From NCBI RefSeq assembly GCF_003349955.1, contig NZ_QLKQ01000004.1, positions 1-64,000 of the forward strand: a stretch of 64,000 nt of DNA, written 5' to 3'. Of the stretch, positions 1 to 8,622 are shown in pieces (the stretch's first letter is position 1; every line of letters starts with the position of its first letter). The notes below the pieces were generated by a model. The model did no database searches, had not been told where the DNA came from, and was given only the letters and a program-made list of their open reading frames with translations. This DNA comes from Azospirillum brasilense (GTDB lineage Bacteria; Pseudomonadota; Alphaproteobacteria; Azospirillales; Azospirillaceae). The translations under genes were made by a program, and so were the position numbers.

Positions 1-1235
1 CGCTCGTCCTCGCCCCCGGCACGCATTCCGGCCCCGTCGTGGTCCGCAAGCCGGTGACGCTGCTCGGCGAGCCGGGGGCCGTCATCGACGGGGGAGGGGA
101 GGGGAACGCCGTGACGGTCTTCGCCCCCGACGTGACCGTACGCAACGTCGAGGTCCGCAATTCCGGCATCAGCCTGTCCGAGCAGAACACCGGAATCTTC
201 CTGGGCAAGGAGGCGCACCGCGGCGTGATCGAGGGCAACCGGCTGCGCGACAACCTGATCGGCATCTATGTCTGGGGCGCCCACGACGTGATGGTCCAGC
301 GCAACGACGTCATCGGGCGCACCGACCTGCGCCTGTCCGAACGCGGCAACGGCATCCAGCTGTGGAACGCGCCGGGCACGCAGGTGGTGGACAACCGCGT
401 CCAGGACGGGCGCGACGGCATCTTCACCACGACGTCGAAGAAGAACCTGTTCGCCCGCAACCGGTTCGAGCGGGTGCGCTTCGCCGTCCATTACATGTAC
501 ACGAACGATTCCGAGGTGTCGGACAACCTGTCGGTCGGCAACCATGTCGGCTACGCGATCATGTATTCCAACAACCTGGTGATCCGGAACAACCGCTCGC
601 AGGGCGACCGGGAGCACGGGCTGCTGCTGAACTACGCCAACAGCGCGCTCATCGAGGGCAACGTGATCGACGGCCATCTGTCGCCCGAACAGGCGGCGCC
701 GGTGGAGGTGGTGGCCGACAAGGACATGCCGGTGGCGACCGACGGCCCGGTGGAGGGCCAGCGCACCGGCACCTGGAAATGCGTCTTCATCTACAACGCC
801 AACAAGAACCGCTTCACCGGAAACCGGTTCGAGGGCTGCGAGATCGGCGTGCACTTCACCGCCGGGTCGGAGCGCAACACGCTGACCGGCAACGCCTTCA
901 TCAGCAACCGCACCCAGGTCAAGTATGTCGGGACCCGTCACCTCGACTGGTCGGAGAAGGGGCGCGGCAACTACTGGTCCGACAACGCCGCCTTCGACCT
1001 GAACGGCGACGGCGTCGCCGACGAGGCCTACCGCCCCAACGACGTCGTCGATCGCGTGATGTGGGCCTATCCGGCGGCGAAGCTGCTGATGAACAGCCCC
1101 GGCGTGCAGGTGATCCGCTGGGCGCAGAAGCAGTTCCCGGCGCTGCACCCCGGCGGCGTGATCGACAGCGCCCCCCTGATGAGCCCGCCGCCGTCTCCGG
1201 CGCTGCGCCAAACGGCGGAAAGGAACGACCAATGA
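1..1235 (+). CDS. nosD: NosD, copper-maturation beta-helix protein (5' partial)
   Basis: Periplasmic protein needed with NosF and NosY to assemble the copper-sulfide CuZ centre of nitrous oxide reductase. The frame is open to the left edge, so the start and signal peptide lie outside; about 410 residues are visible and family members usually have 430-450. The sequence is a run of short right-handed beta-helix repeats (CASH type) with recurrent N-R-N and G-I-x-V/F elements, for example GNRLRDNLIGIYVWGA and ENTGIFLGK. It overlaps the next gene by 4 nt (ATGA), indicating translational coupling. NosD identity rests on the fold plus the nosF-nosY-nosL order that follows; an isolated beta-helix protein would be ambiguous, but this context is diagnostic. 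Confidence 0.95.
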   Translation, partial: LVLAPGTHSGPVVVRKPVTLLGEPGAVIDGGGEGNAVTVFAPDVTVRNVEVRNSGISLSEQNTGIFLGKEAHRGVIEGNRLRDNLIGIYVWGAHDVMVQRNDVIGRTDLRLSERGNGIQLWNAPGTQVVDNRVQDGRDGIFTTTSKKNLFARNRFERVRFAVHYMYTNDSEVSDNLSVGNHVGYAIMYSNNLVIRNNRSQGDREHGLLLNYANSALIEGNVIDGHLSPEQAAPVEVVADKDMPVATDGPVEGQRTGTWKCVFIYNANKNRFTGNRFEGCEIGVHFTAGSERNTLTGNAFISNRTQVKYVGTRHLDWSEKGRGNYWSDNAAFDLNGDGVADEAYRPNDVVDRVMWAYPAAKLLMNSPGVQVIRWAQKQFPALHPGGVIDSAPLMSPPPSPALRQTAERNDQ

Positions 1236-2101
1236 CCGACACAGCGACCATCCGTGTGGAGGGAGTCTCCAAGCGCTACGGCGACGCCTTCGCCGTGCGC
1301 GAGGTGGATCTGGACCTCGCCGCCGGAGAATGCGTGGCCATGGTCGGCCACAACGGCGCCGGCAAGAGCTCGCTGATCAAGCTGATGCTCGGGCTGACCA
1401 CGCCGACCGCCGGCAGCGTCCGCGTGCTGGGCGGCGACCCGGCGAGTGCCGCCGCCTCGCACATCCGGCGGCAGGTCGGCTTCCTGCCGGAAAGCGTCGC
1501 CTTCCACCCCAGCATGACGGGGCGGGAGACGCTGGACTTCTACGCCCGGCTGAAGCGCGTGCCGCGCGACGGCAACGACGCGCTGTTCGAGCGGGTGGGG
1601 CTGGAGCCCGCCGCGGTGAAGCGCCGTGTCGGCACCTATTCGAAGGGCATGCGGCAGCGGCTGGCGCTGGCCCAGGCGCTGCTCGGCGGGCCGAAGGTGC
1701 TGTTCCTCGACGAGCCGACGACCGGCCTCGACCCGGCGCTCCGCCAGAGCTTCTACGAGATCGTGCGGGACCTGCGCGACGCCGGCACCACCGTCCTGCT
1801 GTGCAGCCACGCCCTGACCGAGCTGGAGGGGCAGGCCGACCGCGTCGTGGTGATGAACCGCGGGCGCAAGGTCGCCGACGGCTCGCTCGCCACGCTGCGC
1901 GGGCTGGCCCAGCTTCCGGTGCGCATCCGCCTGACCCGGCCGTCCGGAGAGGTCGTGGAGACGGCCTGCGCCAACGACGACAAGGTGGCGACGCTCCGCC
2001 GGATCGCCTGCGAAGGCCCTGAGCTTGCCGACATCGAGGTCGTCCAGCCGAGCCTGGACGAGATGTACGCCCACTTCCTGCGCCGGGAGGCTGCGGAATG
2101 A
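1232..2101 (+). CDS. nosF: NosF, ABC ATPase of the copper-sulfur maturation system
   Basis: Cytoplasmic ATPase that powers the NosFY membrane complex, thought to pass a sulfur species to NosD for the CuZ cluster. The 289-residue protein has Walker A GHNGAGKSS near residue 39, a signature motif of the form YSKGMRQRLALAQ instead of the common LSGGQ (usual for NosF-type ATPases), and Walker B VLFLDEPTTGLD. The ATG is inside the nosD stop (ATGA), so the short start giving MTDTATIRVEG is chosen over longer upstream frames. The gene overlaps nosY in the same way, so nosDFY are translated as a coupled block. Confidence 0.96.
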   Translation: MTDTATIRVEGVSKRYGDAFAVREVDLDLAAGECVAMVGHNGAGKSSLIKLMLGLTTPTAGSVRVLGGDPASAAASHIRRQVGFLPESVAFHPSMTGRETLDFYARLKRVPRDGNDALFERVGLEPAAVKRRVGTYSKGMRQRLALAQALLGGPKVLFLDEPTTGLDPALRQSFYEIVRDLRDAGTTVLLCSHALTELEGQADRVVVMNRGRKVADGSLATLRGLAQLPVRIRLTRPSGEVVETACANDDKVATLRRIACEGPELADIEVVQPSLDEMYAHFLRREAAE

Positions 2102-2928
2102 ACACGCTTCTGACCATCGCCGCCAAGGAGGTGCGCGACGGCCTGCGCAACCGCTGGGTCGTCGCCACCACGCTGCTGATGGCGGCGCTGGCGCTGACGC
2201 TGAGCTTCCTCGGGGCCGCCCCGACCGGCACGGTCGGCGTCGGCCGGGTGGAGGTGACCATCGTCAGCCTGTCCAGCCTGACCATCTTCCTGCTGCCGCT
2301 GATCGCGCTGCTGCTGTCCTTCGACGCGGTGGTGGGCGAGATCGACCGCGGCACCATGACTCTGCTGCTGTCCTATCCGGTGGCACGCTGGCAGGTGCTG
2401 ATCGGCAAGTTCCTCGGCCACGCCGCGATCATCGCCTTCGCCACCGTGCTCGGCTACGGCGCCGCCGGGGTGGCGCTGGCGATGAGCGGCAGCGAGATCG
2501 GGCCGGAGAGCTGGCGCGCCTTCGCCGCCATGATCGGGTCGAGCGTTCTGCTGGGTGCCGCCTTCACGGCCATGGGCTACCTTGCCTCCACGCTGGTCCG
2601 CGACCGTGGCACGGCGGCCGGCATCGCCGTGGCGATCTGGCTGGTTCTGGTCCTGCTCTACGACATGGCGCTGCTGGGGCTGCTGGTGGCCGACGGCGGC
2701 AAGACGGTGAACGCCGGCCTGCTGAACGGGCTGCTGCTCGCCAACCCGGCGGACGCCTTCCGCCTCTTCAACCTGACCGGCTTCAAGAGCGTCAGCCAGT
2801 TCGCCGGCACCGCCGGGCTGGCCGCGCAGGTGCAGGTGTCGGCCTCCGTCCTGCTGGCCGTGCTGGCCGGCTGGGTCGCCGCACCGCTGGCGCTGGCCGC
2901 CGTCCTCTTTTCCAGAAGGCAGATCTGA
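2098..2928 (+). CDS. nosY: NosY, ABC permease of the nitrous oxide reductase maturation system
   Basis: Integral membrane partner of NosF. The 276-residue ABC-2 type protein has about six hydrophobic segments and the family core FDAVVGEIDRGTMTLLLSYPVARW near residues 80-105, which resembles the coupling region of other NosY proteins. It starts on an ATGA overlap with nosF and its stop overlaps the nosL start by one nucleotide (TGATG). Length and gene order match canonical nosDFYL operons. No frame problem is visible. Confidence 0.95.
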   Translation: MNTLLTIAAKEVRDGLRNRWVVATTLLMAALALTLSFLGAAPTGTVGVGRVEVTIVSLSSLTIFLLPLIALLLSFDAVVGEIDRGTMTLLLSYPVARWQVLIGKFLGHAAIIAFATVLGYGAAGVALAMSGSEIGPESWRAFAAMIGSSVLLGAAFTAMGYLASTLVRDRGTAAGIAVAIWLVLVLLYDMALLGLLVADGGKTVNAGLLNGLLLANPADAFRLFNLTGFKSVSQFAGTAGLAAQVQVSASVLLAVLAGWVAAPLALAAVLFSRRQI

Positions 2929-3515
2929 TGAACATCGCCCTGAGAGCCACGCTGCTGGCCGCCTGCCTGCTGCTGCCGCTGTCCGCCTGCCAGCAGCAGA
3001 CGGCGGAGACCGCCCCGCCGCCGCCCGTCGCCATCACCGCCGACGCGATCGGCCATTACTGCGGCATGAACCTCGCCGACCATCCCGGCCCGAAGGGGCA
3101 GATCCTGGTCGGCGGGCGCGACCGCCCGGTCTGGCTGTCCTCCGTCCGCGACACCTTCGCCTTCACAATGCTGCCGGAGGAGGAGAAGGACGTCCGCGCC
3201 ATCTACGTGACCGACGTCGGCCAGGCCCCTGACCCGCGCAAGCCCGACCTGACCGTCTGGATCGAGGCGCGCAAGGCCTGGTACGTGGTGGGCAGCCGCC
3301 AGCGCGGCGGCATGGGCGAGGCCGAGCCCTTCCCCTTCGGCGACGAGGCCGCCGCCCGCCGCTTCGCCGCCGACAACGGCGGCGCGATCAAGCGCTTCGC
3401 CGAGGTGACCGAGGACGAGATCCTGCATCCCACGCTTCCCTCCGAGCAGACCGCGGCCGACGACGGCATGGAGCATGGCGGCGGCCACGGCGCCGGACAC
3501 GGAGGCACGCCATGA
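2928..3515 (+). CDS. nosL: NosL, copper(I)-binding outer membrane lipoprotein
   Basis: Lipoprotein copper chaperone thought to deliver Cu(I) for nitrous oxide reductase assembly through NosDFY. The 195-residue product has a hydrophobic signal ending in the lipobox LSAC, with Cys21 as lipidation site, and the family metal motif YCGMN (Cys45, Met47). Its C-terminus is histidine/glycine rich (EHGGGHGAGHGG), an extra candidate metal-binding tail not universal in NosL. The ATG overlaps the nosY stop by one base; a longer frame extending upstream is an artefact of nosY in another frame. The last four bases overlap the nosX start. Confidence 0.95.
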   Translation: MNIALRATLLAACLLLPLSACQQQTAETAPPPPVAITADAIGHYCGMNLADHPGPKGQILVGGRDRPVWLSSVRDTFAFTMLPEEEKDVRAIYVTDVGQAPDPRKPDLTVWIEARKAWYVVGSRQRGGMGEAEPFPFGDEAAARRFAADNGGAIKRFAEVTEDEILHPTLPSEQTAADDGMEHGGGHGAGHGGTP

Positions 3516-4498
3516 CCACCCGCCGCCGCTTTCTCGGCATCGCCGCGGTGGCCGCCGGGCTGGCGCTTCTGCCGGGCGGCCTCCGCGCGGCGGGCGTGCC
3601 GGTGCGGACGTGGCGCGGCGTCGCGCTGGGCGCGGATTCGATGATCCAGCTGGCGCACCCGGACCCCGCCGAGGCCGACCGGCTGATCGCCCTGTGCCTG
3701 GAGGAGGTCGCGCGGCTGGAGCGGGTCTTCAGCCTCTACCGGACGGATTCGGCGCTCGCCCGCCTGAACCGCGACGGCGTTCTCGACGCGCCGCCCGCCG
3801 ATCTGGTCCGGCTGCTGTCCGAGGCCGCGGCCGTCAGCCGCCGCACCAACGGCGCCTTCGACCCGACGGTGCAGCCGCTGTGGCAGCTCTACGCCGGCCA
3901 TTTCGCCCGCCCCGGCGCCGACCCCGCCGGCCCGCCGGAGGCCGTCCTCCGCGCCGCCCGGGAATTGGTGGATCATCGCAAGCTCCGCATCGAACCGGGC
4001 CGCGTCGCCTTCGCCGGGCGCGGCATGGCGGTGACGCTGAACGGCATCGCCCAGGGCTACGTCACCGACCGCGTGTCCGAACGGCTGCGGGCGGAGGGCA
4101 TGACCGACGTGCTGGTCGATCTGGGCGAAATCCGCGCGCTCGGGCATCACCCTTCGGGCCGCCCCTGGTCGGTCGGCCTCGCCGATCCGCTGGTGGAGGG
4201 CCGCAACGCCGGCACGCTGGAGATCGCGGAGCGGGCGGTGGCGACGTCGGGCGGCTACGGCACGCCCTTCGATCCCGCCGGGCGCTTCACCCACCTGTTC
4301 GACCCGGCGACGGGCGGCTGCGCGCGGGAGTGGCTGGCGGTCACCGTGCTCGCCCCCGACGCCACCACCGCCGACGCCCTGTCCACCGCCCTGTCGGTTG
4401 CGCCGGAAGCGCGGGCCGCCGTCCTGCTCGACCGTTTTCCGGGCACCGCCGCCCGCCTCACCCGCCGCGACGGCAGCGTCCTCGCGCTGCGCGCCTGA
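3512..4498 (+). CDS. nosX: NosX, ApbE-family FAD:protein FMN transferase
   Basis: Exported flavin transferase that covalently attaches FMN to NosR (outside the window), which feeds electrons to nitrous oxide reductase. The 328-residue protein begins with a twin-arginine signal, TTRRRFLGIAAVAAG, with cleavage likely after GLRAA. ApbE features are visible: SLYRTDSALARLN near residue 77, the TNGAFDPTVQPLW segment, TLNGIAQGYVTDR, and VLVDLGEIRALG. The start overlaps the nosL stop (ATGA). In alphaproteobacterial nos operons this position is normally NosX rather than a general ApbE, which supports the name. Confidence 0.92.
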   Translation: MTTRRRFLGIAAVAAGLALLPGGLRAAGVPVRTWRGVALGADSMIQLAHPDPAEADRLIALCLEEVARLERVFSLYRTDSALARLNRDGVLDAPPADLVRLLSEAAAVSRRTNGAFDPTVQPLWQLYAGHFARPGADPAGPPEAVLRAARELVDHRKLRIEPGRVAFAGRGMAVTLNGIAQGYVTDRVSERLRAEGMTDVLVDLGEIRALGHHPSGRPWSVGLADPLVEGRNAGTLEIAERAVATSGGYGTPFDPAGRFTHLFDPATGGCAREWLAVTVLAPDATTADALSTALSVAPEARAAVLLDRFPGTAARLTRRDGSVLALRA

Positions 4499-4525
4499 CC
4501 GTCCTTCACCCGGGAGACCATCGTC

Positions 4526-4714
4526 ATGGGAAGTTTCAGCCTGATGCATTGGGCCATCGTCCTGCTGCTCGTCCTGTTGCTGTTCGGGGCGGGCAAGCTG
4601 CCCAAGGTCATGGGCGACCTCGCCAAGGGCGTGAAGTCCTTCAAGGCCGGCCTGAAGGACGATGACGCACCGGTTCTCGTCGAGGCGACGCGCAAGCCCG
4701 CCTCCGACGCCTGA
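4526..4714 (+). CDS. tatE: TatA/TatE-like twin-arginine translocation subunit
   Basis: A 62-residue single-span protein: hydrophobic helix at residues 6-20, then the TatA hinge [27 protein letters not shown], an amphipathic helix and a short acidic tail. The F-G-x-x-K-L-P signature is diagnostic for TatA/E. Accessory tatE copies occur at the end of nos operons, where NosZ and NosX are Tat substrates; a dedicated role in exporting folded nitrous oxide reductase parts is inferred from the 27-nt spacing to nosX. A housekeeping tatABC operon presumably exists elsewhere. TatA versus TatE cannot be separated from sequence alone. Confidence 0.9.
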   Translation: MGSFSLMHWAIVLLLVLLLFGAGKLPKVMGDLAKGVKSFKAGLKDDDAPVLVEATRKPASDA

Positions 4715-4736
4715 CCGCGACAGCAGAGCCGGGACG

Positions 4737-5450
4737 ATGAGACAGGGCGCCCTGACGCTGATGCGCGGCTTCCCGCTGTTCGAGGGAGTCGGCGACGAGA
4801 CCTTGGAAGCGCTGACCTACGGGGCGCTTCTCCAATGGTTCCCGCGCGAGACGCGGCTGTTCGCGGAGGGCGAGATCCCCGATTTCCTGCACATCCTCGT
4901 CGAAGGCACGGCGATGCTGGCCGGCTGCGACGAGGCGGGGCAGGAGACGGTGATCGACATCGTGCGCCCCGGCGATTGCTTCGTGCCGGCGGCGGTGCTG
5001 GCCGACGCGCCTTACCTGATGTCGGCGCGGACGCTGGAACCGTCGCGGATTCTGATGCTGGCCGCTCCCGTCCTGCGCGCGCAGGTGGCCCGCGACCACG
5101 CGCTGGCGCTGCGGCTGATGAGCACGCTGGTCGGGCAATGCCGCGGTCTGGTGCGCGAGGTCAAGAATCTGAAGCTGCGCACGACGACCCAGCGGCTTGC
5201 CGCCTTCATCCTGTCGCAGGTCGATCCGTCGCCTGAGGACGAGGCGGAGGACGGCGCAACGGTCGAATTGCCGGTCAGCAAGCGTGTGCTGGCCAGCCGC
5301 CTCGGCATGACGCCGGAACAGTTGTCGCGCACCTTCACCAAACTGACCCCGCACCAGTTGCACGTCACCGGCAACACCGTCCGGGTGCGGTCGGTCGAGC
5401 AACTTCGGCGGCACTGCAACGTCGGTCCGCTGAACGGTCATCACCCGTGA
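4737..5450 (+). CDS. Crp/Fnr-family regulator of the nos/nnr cluster
   Basis: Transcription factor of 237 residues with an N-terminal cyclic-nucleotide-binding-type beta-barrel (FPLFEGVGDETLEALTYG onward), dimer helix near residues 120-145 and a C-terminal winged helix with the recognition segment SRLGMTPEQLSRTFTKL. No N-terminal cysteine cluster for an Fnr 4Fe-4S centre is present, so it belongs to a Dnr/NnrR/FixK-like, non-iron-sulfur class; the actual signal is unknown. Start chosen at ATG 4737, 22 nt after tatE; a longer frame starting inside tatE is unlikely. Position between nos and nnrS suggests control of denitrification genes. Confidence 0.85.
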   Translation: MRQGALTLMRGFPLFEGVGDETLEALTYGALLQWFPRETRLFAEGEIPDFLHILVEGTAMLAGCDEAGQETVIDIVRPGDCFVPAAVLADAPYLMSARTLEPSRILMLAAPVLRAQVARDHALALRLMSTLVGQCRGLVREVKNLKLRTTTQRLAAFILSQVDPSPEDEAEDGATVELPVSKRVLASRLGMTPEQLSRTFTKLTPHQLHVTGNTVRVRSVEQLRRHCNVGPLNGHHP

Positions 5451-5478
5451 TCGGAAGCGGACGGGGCGGGGCCTGACG

Positions 5479-6549
5479 GTGCCGTTCCGTCCCTTCTTCC
5501 TGCTGACGGCGTTGGACGCGCTGCTGGCGGTGGGGCTGTGGCTGCCGGTCCTGCTGGGGTGGGATGTGTCCGGCGTGATCGCCGACCCGGCGGGGTGGCA
5601 CGGGCGGGCGCTGCTGTTCGGCACGCTGCCGGCGATGATGGCGGGATTCCTGCGCACCGCCCTGCCGCGCTGGACCGGGCAACCGCTGGTCGGCGCGCGC
5701 CTCTGGCCGCTCCTCGTGCCGCCCTGGCTGGCGGGACGGGCGCTGTCGCCCTGGGTGGCCACCGCGCACGCGCCGTTCCTCGCTGCGCTGGCCCTGCTCG
5801 TGACCGCACAGGTCGTCGCCGCGCGGGACCGGCGCAACGCCATCGTCGCGGCCCTGGTCGGTGCGCTGGCCGGGGCGGCGCTGTGCGACGCCGTCCCGGC
5901 CGCCTTGGCGCTGTCGCTCGGGCTGGTCATGCTGCTGGGCGGGCGCATCGCGCCGAGCCTGACCGCCACCCATCTGGGCCTCTCCAGCAAGGCGGCGCTG
6001 TTCACCGGGCGTCCCTGGTTCGAGCACGCCGCCGCCCTGGCCGCGGCCTGCGCATTGGCCGGTTGGCTGGCCGCGCCAAATTCGGGAACGACGGCCGCCG
6101 CAAGCCTTCTCGCCGCGCTGATGCAGACGGCCCGGCTGCTGCAATGGCGGGGCTGGCGGACGCTCGACCGGTCCTCGGTCCTCGCCGTGCACGCCGCCTA
6201 CGCCTGCGTCCCGCTGGGTTTCGCCGCCGTGGCGGCGTCGCCCGGCATGGCGGTGCATTTCTGGACGGTCGGGGCGCTCGGGCTGATGGGCTTCGCGGTG
6301 ATGGCGAGCATGATCCGCAAGCACGCCGGCAACGCCTTCGGACGGTCGGCGGTGGTGACGGGCTGCTACGCGCTGACCGCGCTCGCCGTCGTCCTGCGGG
6401 CGGTGGCCGCGGCGGCGGGAGAGGATGGCCCGCTGTGGCTGCTGGCCGCAGCCGGCGCCTGGAGCGCGGCGGTGGTCCTGTTCCTGGTCGCCTTCGGCCG
6501 TCTTCTCGTCCGCGGCCGCCCAAACTGCTCCACCGTCAACCAGAACTGA
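5479..6549 (+). CDS. nnrS: NnrS family haem/copper membrane protein
   Basis: Polytopic inner-membrane protein of 356 residues with about twelve hydrophobic helices. It starts with the family hallmark PFRPFFLLTALDALL directly after a GTG codon, which fixes the start at 5479. NnrS proteins are linked to tolerance of nitric oxide in denitrifiers and pathogens and are normally under Nnr/Dnr-type control. It lies 28 nt after the Crp/Fnr gene on the same strand and probably shares its transcript. Conserved histidines expected for haem binding, such as in TATHLGLS near residue 160, are present. Confidence 0.92.
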   Translation: MPFRPFFLLTALDALLAVGLWLPVLLGWDVSGVIADPAGWHGRALLFGTLPAMMAGFLRTALPRWTGQPLVGARLWPLLVPPWLAGRALSPWVATAHAPFLAALALLVTAQVVAARDRRNAIVAALVGALAGAALCDAVPAALALSLGLVMLLGGRIAPSLTATHLGLSSKAALFTGRPWFEHAAALAAACALAGWLAAPNSGTTAAASLLAALMQTARLLQWRGWRTLDRSSVLAVHAAYACVPLGFAAVAASPGMAVHFWTVGALGLMGFAVMASMIRKHAGNAFGRSAVVTGCYALTALAVVLRAVAAAAGEDGPLWLLAAAGAWSAAVVLFLVAFGRLLVRGRPNCSTVNQN

Positions 6550-6677
6550 CCGTCGCTCATCACAAAGTCCCTTTCCAGGGCTTTGAATCGCAACGATTCC
6601 CTTCGGGGAAGGCTCCTTATGGGGTCGGACCCTGGCTGTCTTGTCGGACCCGCTGCGAGGCGACAAGCGACGCTGAA

Positions 6678-6710
6678 CTGATGTGGTGGGCGGTCCTTCC
6701 ACCACATCAG
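6678..6710. terminator. Inverted repeat between convergent nnrS and ridA
   Basis: Perfect 12-bp arms CTGATGTGGTGG and CCACCACATCAG separated by 9 nt, in the 187-nt gap between the nnrS stop and the ridA stop. No T-run follows on either strand, so a terminator role is inferred from position only. A second smaller palindrome, GAATCG-CAA-CGATTC, lies at 6585-6599. Confidence 0.5.
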
Positions 6711-6736
6711 CTGACACCATTGTCCTGTGGAGTGCT

Positions 6737-7111
6737 TCACACGGCGATGATCGCGTCGATTTCGACCTGGGCGCCTTTCGGAAGGGCCGAAACCTCGTAG
6801 CAGGCACGGGCCGGCTTATGCGTTGAAAATACTTTCGCATACTCATCGTTCAGGGCGGCGAAGGTGGACAGGTCGGTGACCAGAATGGTGAGTTTCAGGG
6901 ATTTGGCGATGTCCGTGCCGGCGGCCTCGGCAATCGCGGCGATGTTGGCAAGGCATTGGGCCATCTGTTCGACGGGGTCTTCCGACACAAAAGCCCCGGT
7001 CGCCGGAACGATGGGAAGCTGGCCCGAAACAAACAGCAGATCGCCGTGGCGCATGGCTTGACAATAGGGGCCGATGGCGGCCGGGGCGTCGTCGGTATGA
7101 ATGGGGGTCAC
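6737..7111 (-). CDS. RidA family reactive enamine/imine deaminase
   Basis: Cytoplasmic trimeric enzyme family that hydrolyses reactive enamines and imines released by PLP enzymes. The 124-residue protein shows IGPYCQAMRHGDLLFVSGQLP near the N-terminus, the substrate-binding arginine in PARACYEV, and the C-terminal signature ALPKGAQVEIDAIIAV. The start is a GTG with a strong AAGGAG site 9 nt upstream. It is the last gene of the operon that begins with the substrate-binding protein at 14867, right after a PLP aminotransferase, so a role in clearing that enzyme's imine product is likely. Confidence 0.92.
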   Translation of the reverse strand: MTPIHTDDAPAAIGPYCQAMRHGDLLFVSGQLPIVPATGAFVSEDPVEQMAQCLANIAAIAEAAGTDIAKSLKLTILVTDLSTFAALNDEYAKVFSTHKPARACYEVSALPKGAQVEIDAIIAV

Positions 7112-7122
7112 GGTCTGTCTCC

Positions 7123-7152
7123 TTATGGCTCGTTATGGCTCGTTATGGCTCG
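7123..7152. repeat. Three perfect 10-bp tandem repeats in the ridA leader
   Basis: TTATGGCTCG occurs three times in a row without a mismatch, between the aminotransferase stop and ridA. On the ridA coding strand the unit is CGAGCCATAA and the last copy runs into the GGAG of the ridA ribosome binding site. Confidence 0.9.
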
Positions 7153-7169
7153 GGGGCGGGGACGTAGGA

Positions 7170-8423
7170 TCAGCCATCGCCGCGGCGAATCAGGGATTCG
7201 GCGAAGGCGACGAGCTGGTCGACGTCCGCCTCGGTGTTGAAGTAGTGCGGGGCCGCGCGAACCAGCGTGGGCAGATGGCGGCGTTCGGCGTCCAGGCGGG
7301 TGCTTTCCGGCGACGAGGTGCTGATGGCGATGCCACGGGCTGCAGCCCTGGAGACGATGTTCTGCGGGTCCACGGCATCGGAACTGAAGCTGACGATGGC
7401 GCTGGGGCACGCGCCCAGGTCGTGAGTCCGGAAGCTGGGCACGCTTGCCAAGCCATCTCGAAGCCGCTGTGCAAGCCGGCGGCAGCGGCGCCAGATGCGG
7501 TCGATGCCGATTCCCATCGCATAATCGGCGGCCTCGCCCATGCCGAGCCGCGCCATGTGGTTGCTTTCCCAGCTTTCGTAGCGCCGGGCGTCGTCGCGCA
7601 GTTCATAGCGGTTGCGCTCCACCCACCGGGCGCCGATGTGATCGATGAAGGGGGGCTCGCACCGATCCAGCATCGCGCGGCGGACATACAGGAAGCCCGC
7701 GCCGCGCGGTCCCCGCAGGAACTTGCGCGACGTCGCGGCCAGAAAGTCACAGCCGAGCGTCTGGACGTCGATCGGCATCTGACCGACCGCCTGGCAGGCA
7801 TCCAGAAGATAGGGAATGCCGTGCGCGCGGGCGATCCGGCCGACGGCGGCCGCCGGATTGTTCAATCCGCCATTGGTTGGCACCCACGTCAGCGAAATCA
7901 GGCGAACCTTCGGATCGATCATCCGCTCAAGCGCCGTCAGATCGACGACGCCCTGCTCGTCCGACGGACACACGCGGATATCGACTCCCCGGCGCCGCTG
8001 CATCTGGAGCAGGGTCACATAATTGGCGCCGTACTCCGCCTCGGCGGTGATGATCACATCGCCGGGGGCGAAGTCGAGGGAATGGAAAGCCAGCTGCCAC
8101 GCGACCGTGGCGTTCTCGACGAGAGCGATCTCGGAGGGTGCTGCGTTGATCAACAGGGCAATCGCCCCATAAACACGTTCCAGTCGCTCCTCGGACGCCG
8201 CGAAGGCACCGTATCCGCCCAGCCGGGCTTCCAGATCCAGGTAGTCGTGCATCCGCTCGACCACGGGGCGTGGCATCAGCGACGCGCCGCAACTCAAGAG
8301 GAAGGTTTGTCCGGCGAGCCCCGGCGTCTCGGCGCGGAGCGCGTCCAGTTCCTCGTCTAGGATGTCGGCAGGCAAAGGGGATGCGCCGGCCGGACGCGGA
8401 TCGTTTCCGGTCATATTGTTCAT
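7170..8423 (-). CDS. Class V PLP-dependent aminotransferase (isopenicillin-N-epimerase/cysteine-desulfurase fold)
   Basis: Fold-type I PLP enzyme of 417 residues. The cofactor lysine is in TSRKFLRGPRGAGFLYV, the usual S/A-x-K-F-x-G-P-x-G-x-G-F motif, and upstream motifs FVSCGASLMP-like entry, GDVIITAEAEYGAN and LLDACQAVGQMPIDV (the PLP-ring aspartate region) are intact. Start placed at ATG 8423 giving MNNMTGNDPRP; the longer frame adds an unlikely arginine/proline leader. It sits between an enolase-superfamily enzyme and RidA. Substrate is not readable from sequence: transaminase, epimerase or beta-lyase activity all remain possible. Confidence 0.85.
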   Translation of the reverse strand: MNNMTGNDPRPAGASPLPADILDEELDALRAETPGLAGQTFLLSCGASLMPRPVVERMHDYLDLEARLGGYGAFAASEERLERVYGAIALLINAAPSEIALVENATVAWQLAFHSLDFAPGDVIITAEAEYGANYVTLLQMQRRRGVDIRVCPSDEQGVVDLTALERMIDPKVRLISLTWVPTNGGLNNPAAAVGRIARAHGIPYLLDACQAVGQMPIDVQTLGCDFLAATSRKFLRGPRGAGFLYVRRAMLDRCEPPFIDHIGARWVERNRYELRDDARRYESWESNHMARLGMGEAADYAMGIGIDRIWRRCRRLAQRLRDGLASVPSFRTHDLGACPSAIVSFSSDAVDPQNIVSRAAARGIAISTSSPESTRLDAERRHLPTLVRAAPHYFNTEADVDQLVAFAESLIRRGDG

Positions 8424-8508
8424 TGGATTGCTTTGTAACGGCCGCCGGGGAAAGGCGCCGCCTTCCCCCGGTGGTCTTGAACATGTGCCGCACCCGCCCG
8501 TGGGCGGT

Positions 8509-8622
8509 CTAAAGCGAACGAAAGTTGGCTTTAGTCTCATGGCGCCTCATTCGCCGGCGGGCTCCGGTCGCATGTGCGACCGGGACCGCCGGCGCGGTCC
8601 AAAGCGGATCGCAATCCGCTTT
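8509..8622. repeat. Cluster of three hairpins in the gap between two catabolic genes
   Basis: Within the 197-nt gap there are three nested or adjacent inverted repeats: CTAAAGC/GCTTTAG at 8509-8534; a two-part stem at 8552-8594 with outer arms CGCCGGCGG/CCGCCGGCG and inner arms CCGGTCGCA/TGCGACCGG; and AAAGCGGAT/ATCCGCTTT at 8601-8622, which overlaps the stop codon of the dehydratase gene. The first and third share the AAAGC..GCTTTAG theme, as expected for an intergenic repeat family or a processing/attenuation site. No T-run follows. Confidence 0.6.

Noticed and set aside
6678..6710. Inverted repeat as an insertion-sequence end
   Set aside because: Both arms lie together with a 9-nt loop between convergent genes and no transposase or target duplication is near; a terminator is more likely.
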